Shown in pieces: positions 1 through 8,960 of a stretch of 64,000 bases of DNA. The notes below the pieces were generated by a model that worked only from the letters and a program-made list of their open reading frames with translations, had not been told where the DNA came from and ran no database searches. The stretch is from CAVRCA01 sp965218045 (GTDB taxonomy: Bacteria; Pseudomonadota; Alphaproteobacteria; Acetobacterales; Acetobacteraceae), in NCBI GenBank assembly GCA_965218045.1, contig CBDCJX010000001.1:186001-250000 (forward strand). Reading direction: 5' to 3'. A program made the position numbers and the translations under genes. Position 1 is the first letter of the stretch. The number at the start of each line of letters is the position of its first letter.

Positions 1-369
1 CCGCTGGCAACCGGGGCGGCGATCGGCGCGCCCGGCCGGCGGGTGATCGCGCTGCAGGCCGACGGCTCCGGCATGTACACCATCCAGGGCCTATGGACGC
101 AGGCGCGCGAGAAGCTGGATGTCACCACGATCGTGTTCTCGAACCGGAAATACGCCATCCTGCTGGGTGAGCTTGCCAATGTGGGCGCCAATCCGGGGCG
201 AACCGCGCTCGACATGATGGACCTCGGCAACCCGGACCTCGACTGGACCCGCCTGGCACAGGGAATGGGCGTGGACGCCGCGCGCGCCGATAGCTGCGAG
301 CAGCTCGCCGAGCTGGTGACGCAGTCGCTGCGCCGCAAAGGGCCGTTCCTCATCGAGCTGCTGATCTGA
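1..369 (+). CDS. Thiamine-diphosphate-dependent enzyme, acetolactate synthase large-subunit family (C-terminal part)
   Basis: The reading frame is open from base 1, so the N-terminal part lies outside the window; about 122 residues remain. The visible piece is the end of a TPP-enzyme C-domain: it has the GDGS-like core ADGSGMYTIQGLWTQA and the following NRKYAILLGEL segment, typical of acetolactate synthase-like decarboxylases and carboligases. The substrate cannot be named from this fragment; benzoylformate decarboxylase-like and oxalyl-CoA decarboxylase-like relatives share these motifs. It is followed after 86 bases by an aldo/keto reductase on the same strand, so it may belong to the catabolic run ending at 4651. 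Confidence 0.85.
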   Translation, partial: PLATGAAIGAPGRRVIALQADGSGMYTIQGLWTQAREKLDVTTIVFSNRKYAILLGELANVGANPGRTALDMMDLGNPDLDWTRLAQGMGVDAARADSCEQLAELVTQSLRRKGPFLIELLI

Positions 370-455
370 GCGGCTTCGCCCCTCGGGCGCGTTGACGCGC
401 TCGGGGCTGCCTCCTAGCCTTTTGTCGCTCGCGGATGTGGGCGGGGAGGGAGGCG

Positions 456-1451
456 ATGGAGAGACGGACGCTCGGGCGGACGGGCCTACAGGTCTCTGTC
501 CTCGGCTATGGTTGCGGCGCGGTCGGCGGCCTCTTGGTCCGTGGCGACGCGGAGCAGCAGGAGCGGGCGATCGCGCGTGCCCTCGCGCTCGGCATCAACT
601 ACTTCGACACGGCGCCGCAATACGGCGATGGCGCATCTGAAACCAATCTCGGCTTGGTGCTGCGCAAGTTTCTCCCCGACGTGGTCGTCGGCACCAAGAT
701 ACGCATTCCTGCGGCCGATCGGGGCCGGCTGACGCAAGCGATCCCGGAGGCGCTGGAGGCGAGCCTGCGTCGGCTCGGCCGCGACAGCGTCGACCTGTAT
801 CAGTTGCACAACGCGATCGGCCCGGAGGACAGCGACGAGACACTCGGCGTGCGCACCGTGCTGGACGAGGTGGCGCCCGCTTTCCTCCGCTTGCGCGAGC
901 AAGGCAAGCTGCGCCACATCGGCTTCACGGCGGTCGGTGATACGGCTTCGCTGCACCAGGTGATCGCGGCGCGCGCGTTCGAGACAGCGCAGGTCAGCTA
1001 CAACATGCTCAATCCCAGCGCGGGTGCGGTGGTCGCCGCGTCGTATCCGGCGCAGGACTACGCCGACCTGATCGGCCGCGCGCAGGAGGCGGGAATGGGT
1101 GTCATCAACATCCGCGTGCTCGCCGCCGGCGCGCTAAGCGGTACCGAGGCACGACATCCCATCGCCGCGCCGAGCGTGGCTCCCATCGGCTCCGGTCGCG
1201 ACTATGGCGCGGACGTGCAACGCGCGCGTCGGCTGGCGCCGCTGGTCGAGGCGGGCCACGCCGATGATCTCGTTGAGGCATCGCTGCGATTTGCCATCAC
1301 GCATCCGGGGATCAGCACCGTGCTGGTCGGCACCGCCACAACCGACGAATTCGAGCACGCGGTCGCTGCGGTGAACAAGGGACCGTTGCCGCCAGAGGCG
1401 CTGCGACTGCTGATGAAATTGCAAGCCGGCTTCGTCGGCGAAGCGCGATAG
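456..1451 (+). CDS. Aldo/keto reductase family oxidoreductase
   Basis: 331-residue NAD(P)H-dependent reductase of the AKR (TIM-barrel) superfamily. The family's catalytic residues are visible: Asp51 in FDTAPQYG, Tyr57, Lys81 in GTKIRIP, and a His in LYQLHN. The C-terminal GISTVLVGTATTDE segment matches the cofactor-binding end. I chose ATG 456 rather than the in-frame ATG 435 because a strong GGGAGG Shine-Dalgarno lies just before 456 and homologues begin with the RTLGRTGL motif. The stop is 13 bases before the Ldh-family gene, so the two are probably co-transcribed. The substrate is unknown. Confidence 0.9.
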   Translation: MERRTLGRTGLQVSVLGYGCGAVGGLLVRGDAEQQERAIARALALGINYFDTAPQYGDGASETNLGLVLRKFLPDVVVGTKIRIPAADRGRLTQAIPEALEASLRRLGRDSVDLYQLHNAIGPEDSDETLGVRTVLDEVAPAFLRLREQGKLRHIGFTAVGDTASLHQVIAARAFETAQVSYNMLNPSAGAVVAASYPAQDYADLIGRAQEAGMGVINIRVLAAGALSGTEARHPIAAPSVAPIGSGRDYGADVQRARRLAPLVEAGHADDLVEASLRFAITHPGISTVLVGTATTDEFEHAVAAVNKGPLPPEALRLLMKLQAGFVGEAR

Positions 1452-1464
1452 GAGGGGGAGCGAG

Positions 1465-2523
1465 ATGCCGAAAGTTGCGGCGGAGCGTATCAGGACGATC
1501 GGCGAGGCGCTGCTGGTCGCGAGCGGCGCGCCGCGCGAAGAAGCCGAGATCGTCATGCGGCACTGCGTGAACGCCAACCTCGCCGGTCACGATTCGCACG
1601 GCATCATCATGATCCCGAGCTATATCGAGCGCGTGAAGGTCGGCCACATCGTGCCGGGCGCGCCGTGGAAGATCGTGCAGGAGAGCGCCACCACCACCGT
1701 CGTCGACGGCCATTGGGGTTTTGGTTACGTCGTCAACGAAAGGGCGATGAAGCACACCATCGAAAAGGCACGCACCTCAAACGTGGCGGCCTGCACGGTG
1801 TTCCGCCAAGGCCATATCGGTCGGCTCGCCAGCTACCCGCTGATGGCGATCGAGGAGGGCATGATCGGCCTGATCACCGCCGATTCCGGTCGCTCGCCCA
1901 AGCACGTGGCACCATTCGGCGGGGCAGAGCCGCGGCTCGGCACCAACCCGCTGTCGATCGCGGTGCCCTCCGATCTCGACGGGCCGCTGTTCCTCGACAT
2001 GGCGACCTCGGCGGTTGCCGCCGGAAAAATCTCGCTCGCGGTCGCCCGCAAGCAGGAAGTGCCGATCGGCTGGATCATCGACAAGGAGGGCAAGCAGACC
2101 ACCGATCCGACGCAGCATCGCAAGGGCGGCGCGCTGCTCCCGCTCGGCGGCAGCGAAGGTTACAAAGGCTACGGCCTCGCCGTGATGGTGGAGATCCTGT
2201 GCGGCCTGCTGACCGGCCTCGGCTTCGGTGTCGAGCCGACCGGGCGGCACAATGACGGCTGCTTCATGGCGGTGTTCAAGGTGGATGCGTTCCGCCCGCT
2301 CGCGCAGTTCAAGCAGGAGGTCAGCGAGTTCGCCCGCTACCTGCAAGCCACGAGACCCGCCGAGGGTTTCAGCCGCGTCTACTATCCAGGCGAGATCGAA
2401 TACGAGAAAGAGGTCGACCGCCGCGAGAATGGCGTCGAGGTCGAGGACGGGACGTGGGAAAAGCTGCGCGAGCTGGCGGCGGGCTACGGCATCGTCGACA
2501 AGCTCGATCTCGCCCGAGCATGA
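1465..2523 (+). CDS. Ldh family oxidoreductase (malate/L-lactate dehydrogenase type)
   Basis: 352-residue NAD(P)-dependent dehydrogenase of the Ldh_2 family, which oxidises 2-hydroxy acids such as malate, sulfolactate or ureidoglycolate and is unrelated to classical LDH. The family's HDSHG active-site segment is at residues 42-46, and the GHIGRLASYPL and GGAEPRLGTNPLSIAVP blocks are present. The length is normal. The start is ATG 1465 with GGAGGGGGAG upstream. It sits between the aldo/keto reductase and the acyl-CoA synthetase, so it probably supplies a 2-oxo acid in the same pathway; this is inferred from context only. Confidence 0.9.
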   Translation: MPKVAAERIRTIGEALLVASGAPREEAEIVMRHCVNANLAGHDSHGIIMIPSYIERVKVGHIVPGAPWKIVQESATTTVVDGHWGFGYVVNERAMKHTIEKARTSNVAACTVFRQGHIGRLASYPLMAIEEGMIGLITADSGRSPKHVAPFGGAEPRLGTNPLSIAVPSDLDGPLFLDMATSAVAAGKISLAVARKQEVPIGWIIDKEGKQTTDPTQHRKGGALLPLGGSEGYKGYGLAVMVEILCGLLTGLGFGVEPTGRHNDGCFMAVFKVDAFRPLAQFKQEVSEFARYLQATRPAEGFSRVYYPGEIEYEKEVDRRENGVEVEDGTWEKLRELAAGYGIVDKLDLARA

Positions 2524-2545
2524 CGCGCAAGCGGGGATTGCGATA

Positions 2546-4651
2546 ATGGCGCCCGGTGAACCGCGACACGATCTCTCGACCATGCTCCGGCCGCGCTCGG
2601 TTGCGCTCGTCGGCGCCACCGATCGATCGCTGTGGTCGAGGAACACGTTTAACAATCTGACCAGTCGCGACTACACGGGCGCGGTCCACCTCGTCTCACG
2701 TCGCGGCGGCACAGTGCACGGGCGGGCGGCGGCGACCTCCTGTGCCGCGATCGGCGAAGCGGTCGATCTCGGACTGCTGATGGTGCCGGTCTCGGCAATC
2801 GACGAGGCGATCGAGGATCTTGCGGCTTGCGGCGCGCGCCACGCGGTGATCCTCACCTCCGGCTTCGCCGAGATGGGGGAGGGAGGTGCGGCCGAGCAAT
2901 CGAAGCTGAGCACGGCGGCGGCACGGCACGGCATCAGCGTCCTCGGCCCGAACTGCCTCGGGTTTGTGAACTTCGTCGACGCGGTGCCGCTGTGGACCGG
3001 CGCGTTTCGCGGTCCGACGCGCCCGGGCGGGATCGCCATCATCTCTCAGAGCGGCGCGACGGCGGCGTTCATCGCGAGCCTTGCCGCGCAGCAGGAGATC
3101 GGGCTCAGCCACATGATCTCGACCGGCAACGAGGTCAACCTCGACGGCGCGAGCTTCGCCGAATTCCTGCTCGACGATCCCCGCGTCCAAGCGATCACCA
3201 TGTTCGTCGAGACGATCCGCGACGCGGCGAATTTCGCGCGCGCGGCGCAAAAGGCGCGCGAGGCCGGCAAGCCGATCGTCGCGCTGAAGATCGGACTTTC
3301 GGATGTGACGGCGCGCTCGGCGCAGGCGCATACCGGCGCGCTGGTCGGCGACGATGGTGTCTTCACCGGCGTCTGCCGCCAGTTCGGCATCGTGCGTGTC
3401 GCGTCGATCGAGGAGTTGCTGGCCACCGCCGACGTGATCGCACGGACCGGTATGATCGGGACGAAGGGGCTCGGCCTCGTCTCCGTCTCCGGTGGTGCGT
3501 GCGAGATCGCCGCCGATCGCGCGCAGCTCGAAGCCGTGCCAATGCCGCCTTTGCCAAGCGCGACCGAGCGCGCGCTCGGCGAGGTGCTGCCGAGTTTCGG
3601 CACCCCGCACAATCCGCTCGACATCACCGGCGGCGCGGTGCTGGAGCCCGAGCTGTTCGAAAAGGCGCTCAACATCATGGGGAGCGAGGAGCGATTTTCC
3701 GCCCTCGCGTGCTTGTTCGACGTGCCGACAGACGAGGCGAACGTCAACGAGTTCGCGATGAACTCGCTGCGGCATATCGGCGCGGGACTCAACAATGTGC
3801 CGATTCCCGCGCTGATGATCAGTCACACGATGAAGCCGGTGACACAGGTGGCGCTGCGCATCGTCGACGAGCTGAAGCTGCCCTACGTGGGCGCGGGAAT
3901 GCATCACGGCTTGACCGCGCTCGGCCACGCCTGGCGCTGGTCGGAGCACCAGCGACGCCCGGCGGAGCGGTGGCGGCCGGTGGACGCGACGCAATCACCG
4001 AGCGAGAGGCCGCGAACCGAGCGGGCGGCGCTGGACCATCTCGCCCGACACGGCGTACCGATCGTGCCCGCGACACTCGCGCGAGACGAGGCGGGGGCGG
4101 TGGCGGCGGCGCGCGCATTTGGCGGACGCGTGGTGCTGAAAATCGCGTCGGCCGACATCCAGCACAAGAGCGACATCGGCGGCGTCGCGCTCGATCTCGT
4201 TGGCGACGATACGGTGACTGCCGCCTACCGGCGGGTGGCGGCGGTCGCGCCGGCGGGCGCGCTTGTCGACGGCGTGCTGGTCTCGCCCATGCGCGAACGT
4301 GGCCTTGAGCTGTTCGTCGGCTGCACGCGCGATCCGGTGTGGGGGCCGGTGCTTGCGGTGGGCCTGGGCGGCATCTTCGTCGAAGTGCTGCAGGACGTGG
4401 CGCTCCGCGTGCTGCCCGTGTCCTCGGCCGAGGTGGGGCGCATGTTGGGAGAGCTCAAGGGAAGCAAGTTGCTGGAGGGCCAGCGCGGCATTCCTGCCGC
4501 CGATCTCGATGCGGTGGCGCAGGCAATTGCGCGAATCGGCGACGCCGCCGTCGCACTTGGCGACGACTTGGATGCGCTTGACGTGAATCCGCTTTGGATA
4601 CGCGGCGCGGAGGTGGAGGCGCTCGACGCCCTTGCAGTCTGGCGGAACTGA
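2546..4651 (+). CDS. ADP-forming acetyl/acyl-CoA synthetase (fused alpha-beta subunits)
   Basis: 701-residue enzyme interconverting acyl-CoA + ADP + Pi with acid + CoA + ATP. Domains in order: CoA-binding Rossmann domain (LRPRSVALVGATD near residue 10), succinyl-CoA-ligase-like domains with SQSGATAAF and the AHTGAL segment carrying the family's phosphorylated His, then an ATP-grasp domain (VLKIASADIQHKSDIGGV) ending in DVNPLWI. ATG 2546 follows the Ldh stop by 22 bases; the frame is open further upstream but that part is a shadow of the Ldh gene. It closes the catabolic run. The acyl substrate is not deducible. Confidence 0.92.
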   Translation: MAPGEPRHDLSTMLRPRSVALVGATDRSLWSRNTFNNLTSRDYTGAVHLVSRRGGTVHGRAAATSCAAIGEAVDLGLLMVPVSAIDEAIEDLAACGARHAVILTSGFAEMGEGGAAEQSKLSTAAARHGISVLGPNCLGFVNFVDAVPLWTGAFRGPTRPGGIAIISQSGATAAFIASLAAQQEIGLSHMISTGNEVNLDGASFAEFLLDDPRVQAITMFVETIRDAANFARAAQKAREAGKPIVALKIGLSDVTARSAQAHTGALVGDDGVFTGVCRQFGIVRVASIEELLATADVIARTGMIGTKGLGLVSVSGGACEIAADRAQLEAVPMPPLPSATERALGEVLPSFGTPHNPLDITGGAVLEPELFEKALNIMGSEERFSALACLFDVPTDEANVNEFAMNSLRHIGAGLNNVPIPALMISHTMKPVTQVALRIVDELKLPYVGAGMHHGLTALGHAWRWSEHQRRPAERWRPVDATQSPSERPRTERAALDHLARHGVPIVPATLARDEAGAVAAARAFGGRVVLKIASADIQHKSDIGGVALDLVGDDTVTAAYRRVAAVAPAGALVDGVLVSPMRERGLELFVGCTRDPVWGPVLAVGLGGIFVEVLQDVALRVLPVSSAEVGRMLGELKGSKLLEGQRGIPAADLDAVAQAIARIGDAAVALGDDLDALDVNPLWIRGAEVEALDALAVWRN

Positions 4652-4657
4652 CGTAGC

Positions 4658-5215
4658 CTAGTCGAGAAACGTGGTCAGCGCCGCGCCGTCATCAATCACC
4701 ATCACCGCGAGGAGTTCCGCTTCTTCTGTCGCGCTGGGATTGTCGATGAACACGTGAACCGATCCCTGCGGCTCGTAGAAAATCTGCCCGGCATGGAATT
4801 CCGCTAGCGGCAGTCCGGCATGTTCCGATCGCACGCTGCCCTTCAGCACGTAAACGGTAAGATCGCCGCCATGCACGTGCCGCGGCACGGCAGCACCCGG
4901 CGGCAAACGAACCAGTTGCGTCGTCATGCGCTTGTTCGACATGCTGGCCAAGGGTTCCGATTGTATCGTGGTCACGCTTGGGGCGGCGCTGGCGGCATTG
5001 GTCGTGCTGCAGAGGATCAACGGCAACGACCAAGCGGTCTTTCCGCGGCCAATCTGGTGCGCCTGGGGCATGAGCATTGCCGCCGCGCCTAGGGTGAGCC
5101 CGAACGCCAGCGCTGCCAGGCTTGTGCGCGCGTTCGTGAGGAGAGGGATAGCTACGTCCGGGCTATGGGCCGCCAGATCCGGCCATCCGGTCCGCGCGAC
5201 TCCTGACATTCCCAT
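4658..5215 (-). CDS. Cupin-domain protein with N-terminal hydrophobic segments
   Basis: 185 residues. The N-terminal half has two hydrophobic stretches (about residues 32-50 and 63-80, the second ending in ASAAPS, which could be cleaved), pointing to a membrane-attached or exported protein. The C-terminal half is a single small cupin barrel: HVHGGDLTVYVLKGSV supplies the first metal-binding motif and GQIFYEPQGSVHVFIDN the second. The start at 5215 is backed by GAGGAG a few bases upstream. It converges on the acyl-CoA synthetase with a 6-base gap. Exported cupins can be enzymes or ligand sensors; no specific role can be assigned. Confidence 0.8.
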   Translation of the reverse strand: MGMSGVARTGWPDLAAHSPDVAIPLLTNARTSLAALAFGLTLGAAAMLMPQAHQIGRGKTAWSLPLILCSTTNAASAAPSVTTIQSEPLASMSNKRMTTQLVRLPPGAAVPRHVHGGDLTVYVLKGSVRSEHAGLPLAEFHAGQIFYEPQGSVHVFIDNPSATEEAELLAVMVIDDGAALTTFLD

Positions 5216-5337
5216 CCCGCTTCTCCTCTTCGGCAGGTCGCCTGGATTATCCTAACGAGATGTTAATAATGCGGCAGCGCCGTATGCAAGATTAATCGAC
5301 GCAGCTCGCGCGCTCTGGTTGTGGCGTTCGCCGAGCG

Positions 5338-5363
5338 GGAGGACGCGCGTTGGCGCGCCCTCC
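5338..5363 (-). terminator. Strong hairpin 13 bases after the bktB stop
   Basis: An 11-bp stem with one G-T pair and a 4-base loop (arms GGAGGGCGCGC and GCGCGTCCTCC on the minus strand) lies just downstream of the thiolase stop and before the cupin gene on the same strand. There is no U-tract after it, so it may act with Rho or as an mRNA 3'-end stabiliser. Confidence 0.5.
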
Positions 5364-5376
5364 GCCCCGGGATTGG

Positions 5377-6558
5377 CTACACCCGCTCGAAGATCGCCGC
5401 GATGCCCTGGCCGCCGCCGATGCACATGGTCACCAGAGCGTAGCGGCCGCCGACGCGCTCCAGCTCGTAGAGTGCCTTGACCGTGATGATTGCACCGGTC
5501 GCACCCACCGGGTGGCCCAGCGAGATGCCGGAGCCGTTCGGGTTCACCTTTGCCGGGTCGAACCCAAGTTCCTTGCTGACCGCGCAAGCCTGCGCCGCGA
5601 ACGCCTCGTTGGCCTCGATCACGTCGATGTCGCTGATCTTGAGCCCGGCCTTCTCCAGCACCTTGCGTGTGGCCGGAACCGGTCCGATCCCCATCACCTT
5701 GGGATCGACGCCGGCGTGGGCATAGGCCACCAGACGGCCGAGCGGCTTCACGCCGCGGCGGCTCGCGGTGGCTCCCTCCATCAGCACCACCGCAGCGGCG
5801 CCATCGTTGATCCCCGACGCGTTGCCAGCGGTCACCGTGCCGTCCCTTTGGAACACGGGGCGCAACTTCGCCATGTCCTCGGCCGAAACGTCGGCTCGTG
5901 GGTGCTCGTCGGTGTCGAACACGGTCTCGCCCTTGCGGGTCTTCAACGTGACCGGCAGGATCTGCTGCTTGAAGCGCCCCTCCTTGATCGCGGCGGAGGC
6001 GCGGCGGTGGCTCTCGACGGCAAGCGCGTCCTGGTCGCCTCGGGTGATCTGGTGTTGCGCGGCGACGTTCTCTGCCGTGACGCCCATGTGGATGTTGTGG
6101 AACGGGTCGTGCAAGGCGGCGACCATCATGTCGATCATCGCCGTGTCGCCCATCCGCGCCCCCCAGCGCATGCCCTGGCTCATATAGGCCGAGCGGCTCA
6201 TGCTCTCGGCACCGCCACCGATCGCAATGTCGGCGTCGCCGAGGGTGATGCTCTGCGCCGCCGAGACGATGGCCTGCAAGCCGGAGCCACACAGCCGATT
6301 GACGGTGAGCGCCGGGGCGTCCTGGCTGACGCCGCCGTTCATCGCCGCGACCCGCGCGAGATACATGTCCTTCGCGTCGGTGTGGATCACATTGCCCATC
6401 ACCACATGGCCAACCTCTTGGCCGTCGACCTCGGCACGCGACAGCGCCTCACGGATCACCTGGGCGCCGAGATCGGTGGGCGGCACGTCCTTCAAACCGC
6501 CGCCGAAATCCCCGATCGGGGTCCGGACGCCGGAAACGACGACGACTTCGCGTTGCAT
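5377..6558 (-). CDS. bktB: Beta-ketothiolase / acetyl-CoA acetyltransferase (BktB type)
   Basis: 393-residue biosynthetic-type thiolase condensing two acyl-CoAs (Claisen) or cleaving 3-ketoacyl-CoA; it feeds PHA synthesis or beta-oxidation. The nucleophilic Cys is in NRLCGSGLQAI, the catalytic His in GHPVGATGA, and the second Cys in VTMCIGGGQGIA. The sequence closely follows Ralstonia BktB from the start (REVVVVSGVRTPIG) to the end (GIAAIFERV). ATG 6558 is preceded by AGGAAGG; an upstream in-frame ATG is not supported. It is divergent from nrdB across 85 bases. The phasin at 15910 suggests that this organism makes PHA. Confidence 0.93.
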   Translation of the reverse strand: MQREVVVVSGVRTPIGDFGGGLKDVPPTDLGAQVIREALSRAEVDGQEVGHVVMGNVIHTDAKDMYLARVAAMNGGVSQDAPALTVNRLCGSGLQAIVSAAQSITLGDADIAIGGGAESMSRSAYMSQGMRWGARMGDTAMIDMMVAALHDPFHNIHMGVTAENVAAQHQITRGDQDALAVESHRRASAAIKEGRFKQQILPVTLKTRKGETVFDTDEHPRADVSAEDMAKLRPVFQRDGTVTAGNASGINDGAAAVVLMEGATASRRGVKPLGRLVAYAHAGVDPKVMGIGPVPATRKVLEKAGLKISDIDVIEANEAFAAQACAVSKELGFDPAKVNPNGSGISLGHPVGATGAIITVKALYELERVGGRYALVTMCIGGGQGIAAIFERV

Positions 6559-6643
6559 GAGCGGTTCCTTCCTACTGCCGGGTAACCATATCCAGACTCG
6601 GTGGCGATGCCTAATGTCGCGGGCCGAGCTGGAAAGAACTTGC

Positions 6644-7699
6644 ATGAAGAACGCCGCTACGCCTGCTGCCGACGAGCACCCGGTCCGGTTTGATCTGCTG
6701 ACCGAGAACCCGGTCTACAAGCCGTTCCGCTACCCGTGGGCCTATGAAGCCTGGCTCACCCAGCAGCGGGTGCATTGGCTTCCGGAGGAGGTGCCGCTCG
6801 CCGATGACGTGAAGGACTGGCACCGCAATCTGACCGCGGCGGAGCGGAATTTGCTGACCCAGATCTTCCGTTTCTTCACGCAAGCCGATGTCGAGGTCAA
6901 CAACTGCTACATGAAGCACTACAGTCAGGTATTCAAGCCGACTGAGGTGCTGATGATGCTGTCGGCATTCTCCAATATCGAGACCATACACATCGCGGCC
7001 TACAGCCATCTGCTCGACACGATCGGGATGCCCGAGATCGAATACCAGGCATTCCTTCGCTACAAGGAGATGAAGGACAAGTACGACTATATGCAGGCGT
7101 TTCGGGTCGACAGCAAGACCGAGATCGCCAAGACACTGGCGGCGTTCGGGGCGTTCACCGAGGGTCTGCAGCTCTTCGCCTCGTTCGCCATTCTGCTGAA
7201 CTTCCCGCGGTTCGGGAAGATGAAGGGAATGGGCCAGATCATCTCCTGGTCGGTGCGTGACGAGACCTTGCACTGCCTGTCGATCATCCGGCTGTTCCGC
7301 AGCTTCGTGCAGGAGAACCCGGAGATCTGGACCGAGGAGCTTCGGCGCGACATCTATCTGACATGCGCCACCATCGTGGACCACGAGGATGCCTTCATCG
7401 ACCTGGCCTTCGAGCAAGGCGCGGTCGAGGGGCTGGAGGCCCGCACCGTCAAGGAATACATCCGCTACATCGCGGATCGCCGACTGGTGCAGCTCGGTCT
7501 CAATCCGCTATACCACGTCTCGGGAAATCCGCTGCCGTGGCTTGATGAGATGCTCAATGCGGTGGAGCACGCAAACTTTTTCGAGAACCGCGCCACAGAA
7601 TATAGCCGCGCATCGACAACTGGCTCATGGGAGGAGGCGTTCGCCGACCTGGTGATCCAGGAACGGCTGCCGAGCGTCAACGCGCTACCCGCTGAATAG
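6644..7699 (+). CDS. nrdB: Ribonucleoside-diphosphate reductase beta subunit (class I, NrdB)
   Basis: 351-residue R2 subunit that holds the di-iron/tyrosyl radical cofactor for deoxyribonucleotide synthesis. The E-x2-H-x3-Y arrangement of the radical site is intact (Glu113, His116, Tyr120 in IETIHIAAY), and later ligands sit in FTEGLQLFASFA and SVRDETLHC. ATG 6644 has GGAAAG upstream; an in-frame ATG at 6614 would add ten residues. No alpha subunit (NrdA) gene is in the window, so the partner must be encoded elsewhere. Confidence 0.93.
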   Translation: MKNAATPAADEHPVRFDLLTENPVYKPFRYPWAYEAWLTQQRVHWLPEEVPLADDVKDWHRNLTAAERNLLTQIFRFFTQADVEVNNCYMKHYSQVFKPTEVLMMLSAFSNIETIHIAAYSHLLDTIGMPEIEYQAFLRYKEMKDKYDYMQAFRVDSKTEIAKTLAAFGAFTEGLQLFASFAILLNFPRFGKMKGMGQIISWSVRDETLHCLSIIRLFRSFVQENPEIWTEELRRDIYLTCATIVDHEDAFIDLAFEQGAVEGLEARTVKEYIRYIADRRLVQLGLNPLYHVSGNPLPWLDEMLNAVEHANFFENRATEYSRASTTGSWEEAFADLVIQERLPSVNALPAE

Positions 7700-7909
7700 G
7701 CCAATTTTTGCCGGAAGTTACCGGGAAGTAAAAAATAACGCTAGGTTATCGCCCACGTGACGGCATAAGCACGCGGTGATATGCGAGGGGTTTTCTATAG
7801 ATGACATCCGCCATCGGACACGAACCACCTGGTGGAAGGCGCTGCGGACGGGATCCTGCCCATAACCGCCGCAGGCGAGATTGGGGTGAGCAGCAACGGA
7901 AAGCCGAGT

Positions 7910-8230
7910 ATGAACGGACAAGGATTTGAGGAGAGCGGGGGGCTGGTCACCACCGTGATATCGGTTGAGGAAGAGTCCGCCCGAGATCACGGGCAGGTCG
8001 GCACCCCGCGCTACAGCCGACGGCTATCGGACAAGGTGCTGATTGCGTTTCATCACGCTTGTGACCAGGCGGATTACGAAGTTGCCGAGCAGCTCCTCCA
8101 GGTGTTGGAGAAGATGCTGACGCGTCGACCGCTGACACCGGACGGAACTCGGCGGCGCAACATGGAAAGCCTGGTGGCGGCATACGAGCGCCTCTGGTAC
8201 TTGCGGCATCCCGATCTCGATGTGACCTGA
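7910..8230 (+). CDS. Conserved hypothetical protein
   Basis: 106 residues; no recognised domain. The centre is helical and charged, with the block LSDKVLIAFHHACDQAD followed by a heptad-like EVAEQLLQVLEKMLTRR, and an ending with conserved aromatic residues (AAYERLWYLRHPD). It resembles short alphaproteobacterial hypothetical proteins. ATG 7910 with GGAAAG upstream is preferred over ATG 7832, whose extra 26 residues have poorer coding character. It converges on the methyltransferase gene with a 5-base gap. I know no function for it. Confidence 0.65.
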   Translation: MNGQGFEESGGLVTTVISVEEESARDHGQVGTPRYSRRLSDKVLIAFHHACDQADYEVAEQLLQVLEKMLTRRPLTPDGTRRRNMESLVAAYERLWYLRHPDLDVT

Positions 8231-8235
8231 GCCGA

Positions 8236-8958
8236 TCAGAGTCGCAGCGCCGCCCCGTTGCGTAGGATGGCGGTGGCCCTCTGGGTGTAGTTGCCATCGC
8301 AGGCGTGCAGGGTCAGCCCGGGCAATACTCGAAAGCCGCCCCTGCCCGCTTTCACTGCTTGCAGGATGGCCAGTTTGGCGGCCTGCCCCGCGCGCGGCCA
8401 AAGCGGCAGAAGCACGGCGGAGCCGCATCCGACGTCGAGCAATGCCCGCAGGCAGGCCGGCACGTTGGCGACGGCTGAGACGAGGGTGATCGTCCCGCGA
8501 TGCCGCAGGCGCGAAGCCATGGCGTGTGCCCAGACCGCGAACACGTCGGATGTGCTGTGCTTGGCTGCCCGGCGTTCGAGGCCCGGAGGCAGGCTCCCGA
8601 CGTCCAGATGGTATGGCGGGTTGGCGAAGGCGTGGTCAAACCAGCCGAGTTCCGGCAGCTCCTCGATCCGACTGGCGACAAAGCCGAGACCTACCAGTCG
8701 GTTGGCGGCGGCGTTGCGGGCGGCGAGCGTGACCAGGCCGGGATCGGCCTCGACTCCGACGCCGGTGATCCCGGACACCCGGGCGGCGAGGCAGAGCAGA
8801 CCCGCGCCGGCACCGCTTCCGGCCTCCAGCACCCGCTGCCCCTCCCGGGCCGCGACCGCGGCAGCCAGCAGCACCGGCTCGATGCCGCTGCGAAAGCCGT
8901 GAGCGGGTTGCGCGAAATGTACTCGTCCGCCGAGCAGATGCCCCTCGGTCGTCCGCAC
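8236..8958 (-). CDS. tRNA1(Val) adenine-N6-methyltransferase-like protein (TrmN6/YfiC family)
   Basis: 240-residue SAM-dependent methyltransferase. Motif I is VLEAGSGAGAGLLCLAAR, and the N6-adenine signature NPPYH is in FDHAFANPPYHLD. The N-terminal LLGGRVHFAQPAHGFR is typical of the small alphaproteobacterial family annotated as TrmN6, which methylates A37 of tRNA-Val. The gene starts two bases after the DUF2007 stop, so they form an operon. This pair, divergent from a polyprenyl diphosphate synthase gene, is an arrangement I associate with alphaproteobacteria. Confidence 0.85.
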   Translation of the reverse strand: MRTTEGHLLGGRVHFAQPAHGFRSGIEPVLLAAAVAAREGQRVLEAGSGAGAGLLCLAARVSGITGVGVEADPGLVTLAARNAAANRLVGLGFVASRIEELPELGWFDHAFANPPYHLDVGSLPPGLERRAAKHSTSDVFAVWAHAMASRLRHRGTITLVSAVANVPACLRALLDVGCGSAVLLPLWPRAGQAAKLAILQAVKAGRGGFRVLPGLTLHACDGNYTQRATAILRNGAALRL

Positions 8959-8960
8959 CG

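Noticed and set aside
6584..6598. Possible NrdR box before nrdB
   Set aside because: The dyad is too weak and only one half-site is seen; NrdR boxes come in pairs.
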